A DNA stretch of 64,000 nt, from assembly GCA_025201765.1 (NCBI GenBank), contig MU623468.1, positions 39,824 to 103,823 of the forward strand. Direction: 5' to 3'. The stretch is from Daldinia sp. FL1419. Taxonomy: Eukaryota; Ascomycota; Sordariomycetes; Xylariales; Hypoxylaceae. The notes beneath the pieces were generated by a model. It was not told the origin of the DNA. It saw only the letters and a list, made by a program, of their open reading frames with translations, and did no database searches. A program made the position numbers and the translations under genes. Below, piece after piece: positions 23,136 through 33,909 of the stretch. How positions within the stretch are numbered: position 1 is the first letter of the stretch; every line of letters begins with the position of its first letter.

Positions 23136-24288
23136 CTTTCCGCAAGTCGTCCAGACGACAAGACACTTAGAAGGCGTTTGATCGTGTAATGACGGACAAG
23201 GGAGCGAGCGACTGGCGTGACCCGAGAAGCGGGATTGTTATGTTTAATAGGGCTGCAAAGTTCTGCAAGCTAACTATCTCCCGTCGACGTTGATCATTGA
23301 TGGATCGATCGACGGCTGCTTGCAGAAAACAGTCTGCCAGTGGACATGATGATAATATAATAAAGTGGACAGATAGAACAAATCAAATTCAGCTGGCCGG
23401 CCAAGATAGGCAGGAAGCCGTCTAACCGTCGCACTCCATTTCCGGGACATGGTGGTGCCACCTTCAAGTTCGCCTCCTCCGTTCAGGAGGACAATTAGTC
23501 CAATCTACTCCAGCTTTCCTCTCGAGAGCTCCGTCATTCTCGGCGCGCTGATGGGAAACTTGCTCAAGGATGCTACCCCCCGATGGTTCGAAACAGACAC
23601 CGTTCAGGCCGTTAAGCCCGCGAAGGGAAAGCTTGAGAAGAATTGAGCACGTTTTTCAGGGGTCTTGTCCTTCTTGGCGTACAAGGATGTCTTACTCAAA
23701 ACCACCCAGGACCGCCTAAGACCACCAATAATAGGTTAGAATAGTGGAAGTGTAAAGGCGTCGAACCGTCGAACCGTCGAAGACGAGGCCCTAATGGACC
23801 AAACGGTCGGATATGTATCCACTTTGCTTGCGTCCTATGTAGATACGATCATCTGTCTTTCCGCTGAGACCCGCCATCTGACGGTTTTTATCGCTTTTAT
23901 CTTCAAAGACCCAAGATTTCGTTAAAGAGGAGAACCCTTTTTACCTTGGAGGCGCGGCGACCGCGCCCAGCCCTTCCGGTCTCCTTTCTCAAATCCTCGA
24001 CCATCGACCTTCCCCAAAAGGCCGAATCTTGCTCTTATACTCTCAATTTATAAGATATCGTCATCTTTCCGATATAGATATCGAGCGGGTCTCTTGAAAA
24101 GCCTTGGAAGAAGCAAATAGCATAATAAAAGGCATCGAGGGTTCCTACATCCTAAAACTCGAGACCTCACAGGCCCGAATTCCTCGTCCCGGGTCCAATT
24201 GCAGGCTGATTTCCGCGTCATCCTCCGAGCGCACCCAACGGGAAGGTTGTTACTAATTTTGCCGGCGCATCTCATATTAACCGCCAGC
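23136..24288. promoter_or_regulatory. Divergent promoter region between FRE reductase and Ctr transporter
   Basis: A 1.15-kb spacer with no supported gene. An 8-bp unit GTCGAACC repeats about 2.75 times (23760-23781). ACTTGCTCA near 23561 differs by one base from the TTTGCTCA copper-response element bound by Mac1-type regulators, and CAGATAGA near 23368 fits a GATA-factor site. These are single matches in over a kilobase and are weak evidence. Confidence 0.4.
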
Positions 24289-25011
24289 ATGGATCACAGC
24301 CATATGGATATGGGGAGTAGCAACGCTACGTGCACTCACGCGGTACGTTTGACTAATTCGTATTCAAATGGAGCCGACTGGACAATGACTGACCGAGAAG
24401 TATAGATGGCGTGGAACTGGAATACCATTGGTACCTGTAAGGCTTCCTCATTATCCTTATATTATATCCAAGACGATCCCAAGAGTCTTGGTGTGGATAA
24501 TTAGATTATTGAACGAGGATTTAATTATTAACCACTTCTAGGCTTCCTTGCTGAATCGTGGCGCATCGAAAACGAGGGAACTTTTGCAGCCTCGTGTATC
24601 GGTGTTTTCATTCTTGTCATATGCCTCGAGTTCCTACGTCGGTTAGGCAAGGAATACGACAGCTTCATACTGCGGCAGTTCCAGCAGCACCTAGCGGCGG
24701 AAGCCCGCGCGTCCAAGGAATGTTCCGATGCGCCGGCTCCGGGTCCGCAAGTCGTCACGTTCAGGGCGACGCCTGTGCAGCAGCTGATCCGCTCTATAAT
24801 ACACGCATTCGCGTTCGGTGCGGCGTATATACTCATGCTAATAGCCATGTCATTTAACGGCTACGTCATAATAAGCATCATCATCGGCGCTGGTGTTGGA
24901 AAGTTTCTATGCGATTGGATGATCGCCAAGGTCGTGATCGAAAACGAATCACAACCGGATAAGGGGGTGGCGAGCAGCAGTCTGGATGAGCCGTCTATGT
25001 GCTGTGGTTAA
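24289..25011 (+). CDS. Ctr-family copper transporter
   Basis: Three exons: 24289-24342, 24406-24430 (25 nt) and 24542-25011, with introns of 63 and 111 bp. The product is 182 aa. The N-terminus MDHSHMDMG is a Met/His-rich copper-gathering segment. TM1 is ASCIGVFILVICLEFL. TM2 carries the MxxxM motif (MLIAM) that lines the pore, and TM3 carries the GxxxG packing motif (GAGVG). The C-terminus ends in CCG, with Cys residues typical of Ctr intracellular copper hand-off. Ctr proteins form trimers that import Cu(I). It lies head to head with a cupric/ferric reductase, a natural partner. The 25-nt second exon (MAWNWNTIG) is needed to keep frame. Confidence 0.93.
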
Positions 25012-25843
25012 TGACAGATTTACGTTTACGTTTAGATACCCATTGTGTAGTTTTTCTCGGTCCAGGTTTGCTCGGACAATAAATGCCTAATTTCATCAGA
25101 ACTATTTAAGGCTGATCTGCAAGAAGCATGTCTTCCATATCCCATCCACTACGAGGTCGACTAATGGAAAGAAATTTCTAGATCAAAGTTACAACATAAG
25201 AGAAGTTCTCGACCCGTTGTCACATGCAAGCAAGTGCTATAACACGTCGTCTCGCGGCTATATTTAGTTCAAGTGTAGATCGATCGAATGCCAATATAGT
25301 GAGGTAACCCGGTTGCTTGGTCACTTCGGAGCCGTTACCAACCGCGATCTGTTACCTGGACTCGACGAGACTCGGGTAATCATCCTAACCTGGAGGTGTC
25401 TCTTGTAACCCCATCTTAAACATCGCCAGTCGCGATGCACGATTATCGCGTCAACCTCTGGGTATATATAACGAGTAACCTATTTTTGGACACTCCCCGG
25501 ATTCCAAGAGGCTTGGATCGCCCGTCCGAATATTAGGCAATGCTAGATTGGCTATTTTCGATGACAACGCCAACATCTTACGACGCCGATGGGATGTATC
25601 TCGGTCTCGAAAGGGGAACTACAGACTCGGAGGCGAAGATGCTGGAAACAAAGAGAATCTCGAAAGGTATGAAAAGTTTTTTATGCTTCGTCTGTCGAGA
25701 TTGTTATATAAGATGCGTTCTGGTTACACGGTAGAGGGTGAATGACTGCTGATAGACATAGCGTCGAATATCTTCAAGTTGAGTTTCTCGTCTAAGTCTT
25801 CTATTGTTACTATTATTATTATCGACATCATAACACCAATAAA
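25012..25843. other. Intergenic, one doubtful small frame
   Basis: About 830 bp. A frame beginning at 25540 (MLDWLFSMTTPTSYDADG) could be a first exon, since a GTATGA donor follows KRISKG, but no following exon is evident. Otherwise nothing was recognised. Confidence 0.3.
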
Positions 25844-26233
25844 ATGAACTCCATCAACTACGTTGCAATCCTTTCCATGCTTAGCATGGCCATGGCCAAC
25901 CCGATCCCCAGGGAAAGCCCCAGCGCTACGTTTTCCGTCCCAACCAACGTAGCGGGAAGCATGACAATCTGGGATTCTCCCAAGGCAACTAGCACCGCAA
26001 CACCTTCAGTCCCAGTCGATGTCACAGGAAGCATGTCGCTACCTTACTTTGCGCCCACGCCATCCGACAGCACGACGTCTTCGGCTGATTCCGGCTTGAC
26101 GGGTATCGTGACGTTGCCTTACTTTCCTCCTACCGTCACTCCTAGCGTAACGGGGAGCGCTACGATATACGCCCCTCCCGAGGAGACATGGATCGCCACT
26201 ATCTATTCTCCTGCTCCTACTCCATCCTCTTAG
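25844..26233 (+). CDS. Small secreted Ser/Thr/Pro-rich repeat protein
   Basis: An intronless 129-aa protein. Residues 1-18 (MNSINYVAILSMLSMAMA) form a signal peptide cut before NPIPRE. The mature part is built of degenerate units centred on V-x-G-S-(M/A)-(T/S)-(I/L) followed by an aromatic and Pro: VAGSMTIWDSP, VTGSMSLPYFAP, LTGIVTLPYFPP, VTGSATIYAPP and a final WIATIYSPAP. Units are joined by Ser/Thr/Pro-rich linkers likely to be O-glycosylated. There are no cysteines, so it is unlike disulphide-rich effectors. I do not recognise a family. A secreted or wall-associated structural or host-interacting protein is possible but unproven. Confidence 0.7.
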   Translation: MNSINYVAILSMLSMAMANPIPRESPSATFSVPTNVAGSMTIWDSPKATSTATPSVPVDVTGSMSLPYFAPTPSDSTTSSADSGLTGIVTLPYFPPTVTPSVTGSATIYAPPEETWIATIYSPAPTPSS

Positions 26234-27087
26234 GTCTCAACAAGGAGATATCAGCCTTCTCTCGCTGTCCTCCCGAGTCTCGTCCGGTAATTCACGATCG
26301 CATGTCCGAGAACCCGAGGGAAGGTTGATGAGCCGCGGGCAAGGGGTCGGCTAGAGAAGCAAAAGACCTGCTCGGAGATCCCAAAGCGGAAAACCGAGGA
26401 GACTGCAAAAGTGCATTTTGTTCCAATTTTCGCATGGGTCCTACTATCTACGGACTAATGCGCCTGTTTTTGTTCGCTGTCGCTATTTCTTACATGATAA
26501 GATCTTGAACGAGAAGGCTATCAGGGATGTCTTTCGACCGTTTCCGGACCTCCTGAGGAGCCTGGTGGACGATCGTGTTGTAAGCAATTGGTCGAGACCC
26601 ATTGTATCTATTCCTCAAAAAGTTGTCGTTGCGTCGTAAATATGGGTTCGGATGGAAAATGTTCGGAGTCTCGCCGTCTCGGAGGTGTTTCGTGGGTTTT
26701 TGTTTTCGACGGAGAGGCTAGAGTATATACAAAAATCAATAGAAGAGTATATAATTGGTCGATTGCGAGGTCACAAGAGTATATTCGTGTACGAATCGCT
26801 AGGTGTCTGCATGTTGCTTATTGTTGACTTCAGCCTTATTGCCGCGTCAAATCCTACAAGTAGTTTTTGCAGACAAATCGATGACAGCGTCTTGATGTCA
26901 TCGGACGTCCTACGGCGCCGTCGATCGGACGCTTTCTTGTTGCTAAAGATGTATAAAGGAATGGAATTTCGCCAAGAGATGTTGAAATCAGTAGACAATC
27001 GCAAGTAGACATTCAAGGACCTACCTATCTATCTAGTATATATATATACCTATATATATATTGAGCTTCAACTTATTAAACGCCACC
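26234..27087. other. Intergenic; TA-rich tract before the oxidase gene
   Basis: No gene is supported. A 118-aa frame at 26652-27008 has no recognisable domain and weak protein character. A TA dinucleotide tract with a central CC (27037-27062) lies just upstream of the oxidase start codon. A very similar tract follows that gene at 28769-28791. Confidence 0.4.
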
Positions 27088-28557
27088 ATGAGCAACACAG
27101 AGAACCCCAATATCGTCCAACGCAGCACGCCGCAATGGGGACTCTACCAGAGGGAACTATTCTGGGCCCCCAACGAGGGGAAGCACCCACCTTTCAACAC
27201 TCGTAAGAATCAATGTATAGGCATAAGAAGAGCTTCGCTTGACCTAATGAAATATTCTAGATCCTGATAAGCTAAGGGAGACGGCCAGAGAACGTCTCAG
27301 CCAGTCCGGATGGTAGGGCCATTTTCTTCCCAGTGCAAAACCCATCCCTGAATCATTTCTCATCTACATCCCAGGCACTACGCATCCTGCAACGCAGGCC
27401 TCTCGTGGACGCACTACGCCAACCGACAGGCCTTCTACCGGCACCAAATCATACCGCGAATGCTCGTCGACACAGACCAGCGGGACACGGCAACCACTAT
27501 TTTCGGGCACCGCGTCGCCGCACCGATCGGCTTCGCGCCCATCGGGATCAACCGGATCTACCACGCGACCGGGGAGCTCTCGCCCGCCAAAGTCGCGGGC
27601 GAGCTCAACCTGCCGTACTGCCTTAGCTCGGCGGGGAGCTACAGCATCGAAGACGTCGCGCGCGCGAACGGCGAAGCCGGCGTGCGCTTCTTCCAGCTGT
27701 ACTGGAGCCCGGACGACGCGGTCGCGCTGTCGATGCTGCGCCGCGCCGCGCAGAACGGGTACACCGCGTGCGTGCTGACGGCGGATACGTGGCAGCTGGG
27801 CTGGCGGCACGACGACGCGGCGCACGGCAATTATGCGTTTTACCACGAGCACGGGGCGGGTGACCTTGGGCTTAACGATGCCGCGTTTTTGGAGCGGCTG
27901 CGGGAGGCCAAGCTGGATCCGAAGGAGCCGCGGAGTAAGTATCGCGTCGGTGCGGATTGGATTGATAAGCATATTTGGCATGGGCACTCGTTCTCGTGGA
28001 AGAGGCTGCCGTGGCTGATTGAGAATTGGAAGAAGTTGAGTGGTGGGAAGCCGTTTTGCATCAAGGGGATACAGAGCGTGGCGGATGCGCGCAAGGCGGT
28101 GGAGATGGGTGTTGATGGGATTGTGGTGTCGAATCATGCTGGGAGGCAGGTCGATGGTGCGATCGCGAGTTTGGATGCGCTGGAGAAGATTGCGGATGCG
28201 GTGGGGGATAAGATATACGTAGGTCCAACGAGGTTTACTATGATTATGTGAAGATGAAGCTATCACGGATACTAATGGATATGGCAGATCATGTACGACT
28301 CAGGGATCCGAGGCGGCGCCGACGTATTCAAAGCTCTAGCTCTCGGGGCCAAGTTCGTGTTCATCGGTCGTCTATGGGTGTACGCGCTGGGATCTGGCGG
28401 CGAGGAAGGTGTGCGCCATGTGGTGAAAGGACTCCTCGCTGATTTCGACATCCTGATGAACGTCGCGGGATATCCAGACCTAAAGGATATCAATCGTGAC
28501 GCCTTAGACTCGCTACCGAAGGGGGCTTACTTCCCGTCTACAACAGAGATGGCTTGA
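27088..28557 (+). CDS. FMN-dependent alpha-hydroxy-acid oxidase (lactate 2-monooxygenase-like)
   Basis: Four exons: 27088-27202, 27261-27312, 27375-28218 and 28288-28557, with introns of 58, 62 and 69 bp. The product is 426 aa. The start ATG sits in a strong GCCACCATGA context. The FMN-barrel signatures are APIGFAPIG, CLSSAGSYSIEDVA, the active-site SNHAGRQVDGA holding the catalytic His and Arg, and IMYDSGIRGGADVFKALALGAKFVFIGR for phosphate binding. The N-terminal WGLYQRELFWAPNEG block matches fungal proteins annotated as lactate 2-monooxygenase. Such enzymes oxidise L-lactate or similar 2-hydroxy acids. Exon 3 is conspicuously GC-rich with mostly G/C-ending codons, unlike all neighbours, which raises transfer as a possibility. 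Confidence 0.92.
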
Positions 28558-28840
28558 ATTAGGTACTTGACTCAGTCGGTTACTATATTGCTAATGGGGA
28601 TGTATTTTCATATTGATAATTGGACTGTCATTGCCGAGATCACGGAGAAAGCAATGGCGAGGAATGTTTATATTAACAAAGGGAATAAATATTTGGAGTC
28701 TCGGTTAGATGTCTTCGATATCGAGTAAACGGAAACCCGTCTCTCTCAATCCACATCCGTATTTCTTCATATATACCTATATATATATATTCCCACGCCC
28801 ATAAGTGTTCCCCTTTCGCCGTCTCCTTCCACCTACGTAT

Positions 28841-29531
28841 TTAACCCGTAACGTTAAAGTAGTTGGCAGCGATAGGATCCTTTAGTCCGGCAGCGGTGAT
28901 GAAATTTGGAACGCTGAAGCCGCTCTTCTGGCTCTGGAGCATCTGGCTCGCGGCGGCGGGGATTTGCCAATTCTCGGGCTGCTCCCACAATAGATTCGTG
29001 TATCGGTGCGGGTGAGGGGGGTTCTCAGGCGGAGGTGCCGGGGCGAACCATGCCACGGGACCGGTGGCCGTAGATGTGAGCGTGCTGATGCCGTCGGCTG
29101 ACGCACTACCGCTGGCCTTGAAGTCCCGGATCACAGTGTGAAGGTAGGTGGCGGGCTGGCCTTGGCCGGGGTTGATGAAGTTAGTTGACCTATTATATGG
29201 AATTAGCTCAGGAAGATAGGTTTTCCAAGGGCCTTAGAAGCATACGCATCAAGATCTACGATAATGGTTAGCTGTAAATTCGGAACTTGGTAATGTCTCG
29301 GGACAACGTACCGATCAGCATCCATACGTAGGTTCCATTAGCAGGAATGCCTAGACCGATAGTCGGTTGCCTTGAGGTTTCGGTCTTCGCCAAAGCTAGA
29401 CCAGGCGTTACCGACTTGGTGCCGAAAGTGACTTCGAGCTTTTGCTCTACGGCGGGAGTGAAGCCGTCAGGAGTCTGACCGACCGAGATTCCGGCGAAAG
29501 CCAGGGCAGATAGAATACCAAAGCTCTTCAT
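28841..29531 (-). CDS. Secreted PEBP-like protein with a 10-nt micro-exon
   Basis: Three exons on the minus strand: 29531-29312, 29255-29246 (10 nt) and 29189-28841. Both introns are 56 bp, with GTACGT and GTATGC donors, CTAAC/CTAAT branch sites and TAG ends. The product is 192 aa with a signal peptide (MKSFGILSALAFAGISVG). The micro-exon restores YVWMLIDLDASTNFINPGQ, the core of the fungal phosphatidylethanolamine-binding-protein-like fold, and the C-terminal part has HRYTNLLWEQPENW, another mark of the group. Without the micro-exon the frame does not join. PEBP-like proteins bind small ligands or lipid head groups; extracellular fungal members have no settled role. The frame is intact after splicing. 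Confidence 0.85.
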
Positions 29532-30233
29532 ATTGATTATCAACGTCTAACACAATAAACCCTTTTGTACGTGAGGCGACGATCCGTCTTGTTGGGGTAG
29601 TTCCTCAGGACCCGGGTCAGGTATAAATACTGACATGTTATCGAATCGCGGACCTTGCGCCATACCTCAAGCGGAGCTCTTTTACATTGCCCAGGGGTCG
29701 GTAATCTACTTCGTGCTAATGCCGCCACTGTTAGGTTTATATAAGCTCGTTGGCTAAATAGGGAGTTTTCCTCATCGGGCTCGGTCGACCTCTGTGCATG
29801 GCCAATCTTCCGTCTTGGCGAATTAGTTGCGAGGATCGTCTCGAACGCGGGGTCTCCGCAAACTGATGGCAGTTAGACATATGGGTACTCTAGCCTGATC
29901 ACTTAGATGATGAGATCTCTCTGGCCAGACTCGGGGTTAGCATATATGTTACTTGGCCAACTCTTGGGGAATATGGCGGAACAGCTTTCATTACAGTAGT
30001 ACAGAGTACACTTGGGTAATTGAATAACTTAATTGCTACCTTGCTTGTAAAAGCTCCGTTGGATTAATTATTACATTAGTAGAAGAGTATCTGTTGTGAT
30101 AATAATCACATAATGCGTATGCAACGTCGAATCTGGTCACCAGCAAATGCAGATCTCTTCCGCCTCTTCCTAAAACCAGCCCTCCACAACATGTGGGTAT
30201 AACACACCGACATCAGGTCTCGCGACTATACGT
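29532..30233. other. Intergenic, no gene seen
   Basis: About 700 bp between the start of the PEBP-like gene and the stop of the coiled-coil gene, both on the minus strand. No repeats or RNA genes were recognised. Confidence 0.4.
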
Positions 30234-31244
30234 CTAAAAGAACGCGTACGGTCTCGTTCGTAGTCTCCAGCGGCTCACCATATCAAATCTCTCCATAAAA
30301 CGCATCCAGTCGCGAAGATGGGGGGCACTACGGACCGCTTGACCCATCTCAAATAGCATATCCCTCGTGTATTTTGCCATTCCCTTTCCCATCATGTTTT
30401 CCTTGATTCGGCGCGCGCGAAGCCTCTTTCTCACTTTCTTCGAGGCCAGCTTCTTCTGCTTCATGAGCTTGCTATTTGGACGGCTTTTGGGGCTTTCTAC
30501 TTCCGGGGACTCTATTAGCCCTAGAGAGCTTGCTATTTTCAGGGTGAGTTCCTTTTGGAACTTTGCTTTCTCTGCCTTGTTCTTCTTGCGTCTCTCTTTC
30601 TGTCTCTCTTTGTAGGTCCCCCGGGACGATGAATCGGCAGAAGGCGTAGAAGGTGCAGGAGCGCATTCTATAGGGGACGGCGGCGGTTGTGTGGGAGGTG
30701 GAGCATCAGGGGGCGTTTTGGAAAAAAGAGACTGCCATGAACTGTGTGAGGCTATGGTATCTATAACGATGATTTCGCAATATTTCTTAAGCGCCTGCTG
30801 GCCGACGAGCTTCGATAGATCGCCAAGTCCCATATGATCAAGCGTTTGGGGACTTAGGACTATAGGCAGAGGTGGAGGTTCGTCTATGATTGTTTCAGGC
30901 TTTTCCTTTTCTTCTGCTTGGTCCCGTTCGATTTCCAAGCGAATATGGCGAAGTTGGTCAGCTTTGAGCTGCATATCTTCCAGCTGGTGTTGCAAAGAAT
31001 CAAACATGAGGCCCATCTTGGGTAAAATCTCATCGGTAACTATGCCATGCCGCTCTCGAATATTTTTCAATTTTGCTTTGTGTTCTTCAAGCTGCTCTCC
31101 ATGGATTTCAAGGTAAGCTTTGTATCGGGCTGCTTGTCTAAGTAACTTCAGAATATTTAATCCTTTGGGAGGAGGTTTGTTGGTGCCCGCAGTGCTGATA
31201 CTCTTGCCTTTGGCATCCTTCGGGTCCTCCTCTTCGGGAGCCAT
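30234..31244 (-). CDS. Orphan basic coiled-coil protein
   Basis: An intronless frame. I choose MAPEEEDPKDAKGK at 31244 as the start (336 aa); the frame is open further upstream, but the extra 74 residues lack protein character. Residues about 30-125 (LNILKLLRQAARYKAYLEIHG and following) form a long charged helix likely to coil. A proline-rich linker (about 190-215) and a lysine/arginine-rich stretch with YKERQKERRKKNKAEKAKF and KKLASKKVRKRLRARR follow. The C-terminus has MGKGMAKYTRDMLFEMGQAVR. I recognise no domain. Basic tracts suggest nuclear or nucleolar location or nucleic-acid binding, as inference only. It is an unusual standalone protein. Confidence 0.6.
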   Translation of the reverse strand: MAPEEEDPKDAKGKSISTAGTNKPPPKGLNILKLLRQAARYKAYLEIHGEQLEEHKAKLKNIRERHGIVTDEILPKMGLMFDSLQHQLEDMQLKADQLRHIRLEIERDQAEEKEKPETIIDEPPPLPIVLSPQTLDHMGLGDLSKLVGQQALKKYCEIIVIDTIASHSSWQSLFSKTPPDAPPPTQPPPSPIECAPAPSTPSADSSSRGTYKERQKERRKKNKAEKAKFQKELTLKIASSLGLIESPEVESPKSRPNSKLMKQKKLASKKVRKRLRARRIKENMMGKGMAKYTRDMLFEMGQAVRSAPHLRDWMRFMERFDMVSRWRLRTRPYAFF

Positions 31245-32275
31245 TGCGTGATTCTTGCTTCGCGTTGTAGGAGTAGATCTTAGGCGACTTATTTTGCCAC
31301 GGGGATTGTGAGGGGATTGGTACGTGGTTGATTTGGTCAAGAAAAGAAATACAATTAAGTATCTGAAAGCCCTATCGGGGTGTCTTGACACTACGATTGC
31401 GTGGGTTTGGTACCTGTTTGGTTGCCTTGACATGAGAAGAGCGAAAAAATAGAAGGGAATTAGCAAGCTACATGCTCTTCGCTGTTACCTTATCACAATT
31501 GTGGCAGGAAATTTTCACGCCAGCACTGACACTACCATGGGAATTCTTGCGATACAGCGGCCTTCATTCACTATGCATCTCCGCAAGTACGTTTAAACCC
31601 CTAAGGGCTGGCCTTACGATGACACTTTCGCACGATGACCTATTCCACATAAGATTCTGATTTTCTTTTAGAGAAAAATGACAGTACACCTGTCTGTTTA
31701 TTTAGCATCGCGTGTCGCGTATTGCGACCTAAGCAAGTGACAGGACAACAAGATTAACAACGTAGTTGCCATGAAAGGGACTACAAACTTGGCCAAGTTC
31801 CGAATATCGATATACATATAGGCCATTTCTTTGTTGGATGTCTTATAAGTTCTGATATAAAGCTCCCTAATGCCACGCATTCCCTTGAATAATTTGTCTT
31901 GTATATCACATATTATGGTCTGTAATATTGACTCTGTTTAACTCTGATGCGATTCAACAGGCGGTATTACACTCAGCAGCTAGGCCTTTGTAAGATAATC
32001 CAGCTGGTGTTCAGTCTCTCGATGAAACTTGAGCAACGATACTAGTAATAGACATAATCGTGGCTGGCTTACTCTCGGATAGTCTTTATTTGGGCATATA
32101 TATATTTTTTAATATAGAGCGCCAAGCATACCTATGAGCTACCTTCCAACTTCCAAAATCCCAATCCAAACGCCCGTGGCCCATGCAATAACCAGAATGA
32201 TATATCTCCTTCTAAACAAGTAGCTATCAATACAATCGTAGAGGTTTTTCGTTTGACCCATCCAACAGGTAACAA
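31245..32275. other. Intergenic, no gene seen
   Basis: About 1 kb of AT-rich sequence between the start of the orphan coiled-coil gene and the stop of the Ytp1-like gene, both on the minus strand. The short frames it contains have no protein character. Confidence 0.4.
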
Positions 32276-33909
32276 TTAGTGGGCAACCCCGTCACTATTT
32301 TTGCCAACAGTACTCGGGCTGTTCAACGCGCTATCATCATCTCTCAACGGTCTTGCATCCTCCTCCTCATCACTCATTAGACCTTCCAACTCGAACTCCT
32401 GAGCATCCCTCACTGGTACATTGCCGTTGACTCGGGGCCCTAGTCGACCGTTTGTTACTTCTTTGCTGGGAGGGGCAGGAGCACTGTTCCGGTCGTAAAC
32501 ACCCACGAGGACATTGACGAAGAGGAAGAGTAGGAAGGCGAGGGAATATAATATCAAGATGTAGGCGACGTGGTCCATACCCGAAGAAGCAACTAGAGAC
32601 ATTTGCTCCTCTGTAGCACCCATGAATAAAAATCCGGAGGCGTAGAGCAACTTGGACACACATTAGCGATAAATCCTATGTAGATAGTTGGCTGGAGCTG
32701 GGAGACTTACAAAGACGGGGACATATTGGAAGCTAGTTGTTTGGCGGCCATCTTCAGATGTGCCAGGTCGATCCCGGAGTACAAAAGATATCTCAATGAT
32801 GCGTGTGACACCAGCTGCCATCAGGGTATATCCAAACATCTTGTGGGTTTCGGCGCTTATCATCAACTCTTGGGGGTGAGCACTCATCGCCCAACCGGTT
32901 AGTAAGAGGACGAAACCCGGGATGAAGTTTCGCTGAGGTCGGCCATCGCGGTCTCTGCTTAACCAAACTCCAGCCAAACCTGCAGCCCACCAGACTATAC
33001 CCATTGTGGTATGTTGCCAGTCGTTCTTGACCCATTCAGTGCCCCATCGGTGCTCCGTAAAGGTATTGACTACTCCCCAAGCAGCAATGACAGCACTGTC
33101 GAAGAACTCCTGGGAACGTCCTGTGCGCCTTAACCAGAGCTGACCAACGAGTAATAGCAACGTCAAGAGGATGCCGTAGGCGATAAAGGCGCTTCCCATA
33201 ATAAAATGTGCTAAACATTGACCAACGTGATCGCCCTGGCAAAACCCGAGGGCTGTGATACCGCCGAAGAGCATCTGAGTCCATGACAGAACAGGTAAGA
33301 CCTTTCCAACTATGCCATGTCCTATTTTCACGAAGCGCCTAATCTTCCCATTGATGCCCTTTTCGAGGTGAAGCTTGAGATAAATACCCATGAGAATTTG
33401 GAAGAAGAGTAGTAACGAAATCGGCGAAGCGAACTTGGAGTGGACGTTGGAATGCCGAAATTCGCGGCCGCCGTGCATATGACCCAGGGCATATCCGACG
33501 ATCGCCAGTGCTGTGCCTAATACCTGAACGGGGACGTGCCATCGGGATTTGACGATCTAAAAATGGAGAAATTTAGTCAGAATTCTAATTCTAGATCGAT
33601 GGGTGAGGGGAGTTTGAGTATGTGATGCATACCCCAAGAACCATTCCCAAGGGGAATATGATGCCCCAGGCGAACATCTGGATGAAGATGTGAACCCATA
33701 ACGTCGTGTCCTGTATGAGCCATTAGTTTCCGGCACTTCCGCCGCAGCCAAATCGATTTTGTTCAGCTGCGAATAAGACATACAATCGGATCAACCGAAA
33801 CGGCCTGACCATCTTCGATATGTGTAGAACTGTGATCGTGTGCGGAAGCCATAGGTAAAACAGCCAAAGCTAGCAAAAATGTGAGTAAAGGAGAAGAGGA
33901 CGAAGCCAT
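32276..33909 (-). CDS. Ytp1-like multi-span membrane protein
   Basis: Four exons on the minus strand: 33909-33784, 33710-33633, 33556-32711 and 32650-32276, with introns of 73, 76 and 60 bp. The product is 474 aa. A signal peptide (MASSSSPLLTFLLALAVLPMASA) precedes HDHSSTH. The N-terminal block (LWVHIFIQMFAWGIIFPLGMVLG and ALGHMHG) resembles DUF2427/cytochrome-b561-type helices. The middle part (HRWGTEWVKNDWQHTTMGIVWWAAGLAG, then AHPQELMISAETHKMFGYTLM) is the Ytp1-like C-terminal domain with several conserved His. The acidic cytosolic tail (FELEGLMSDEEEDARP) is typical. Yeast Ytp1 has no settled function; the His pattern suggests haem or metal binding, by inference. Confidence 0.88.

Noticed and set aside
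23449..23646. 65-aa frame in the FRE-Ctr spacer
   Set aside because: Short, Pro/Ser-rich, with no domain; located in a promoter.
26652..27008. 118-aa frame before the oxidase gene
   Set aside because: Weakly protein-like only; no family recognised and no splice partner, so not called as a gene.
27364..28266. 300-aa minus-strand open frame
   Set aside because: It lies opposite the GC-rich exon of the FMN oxidase; its Arg/Pro/Val-rich product is an antisense shadow of a real gene.
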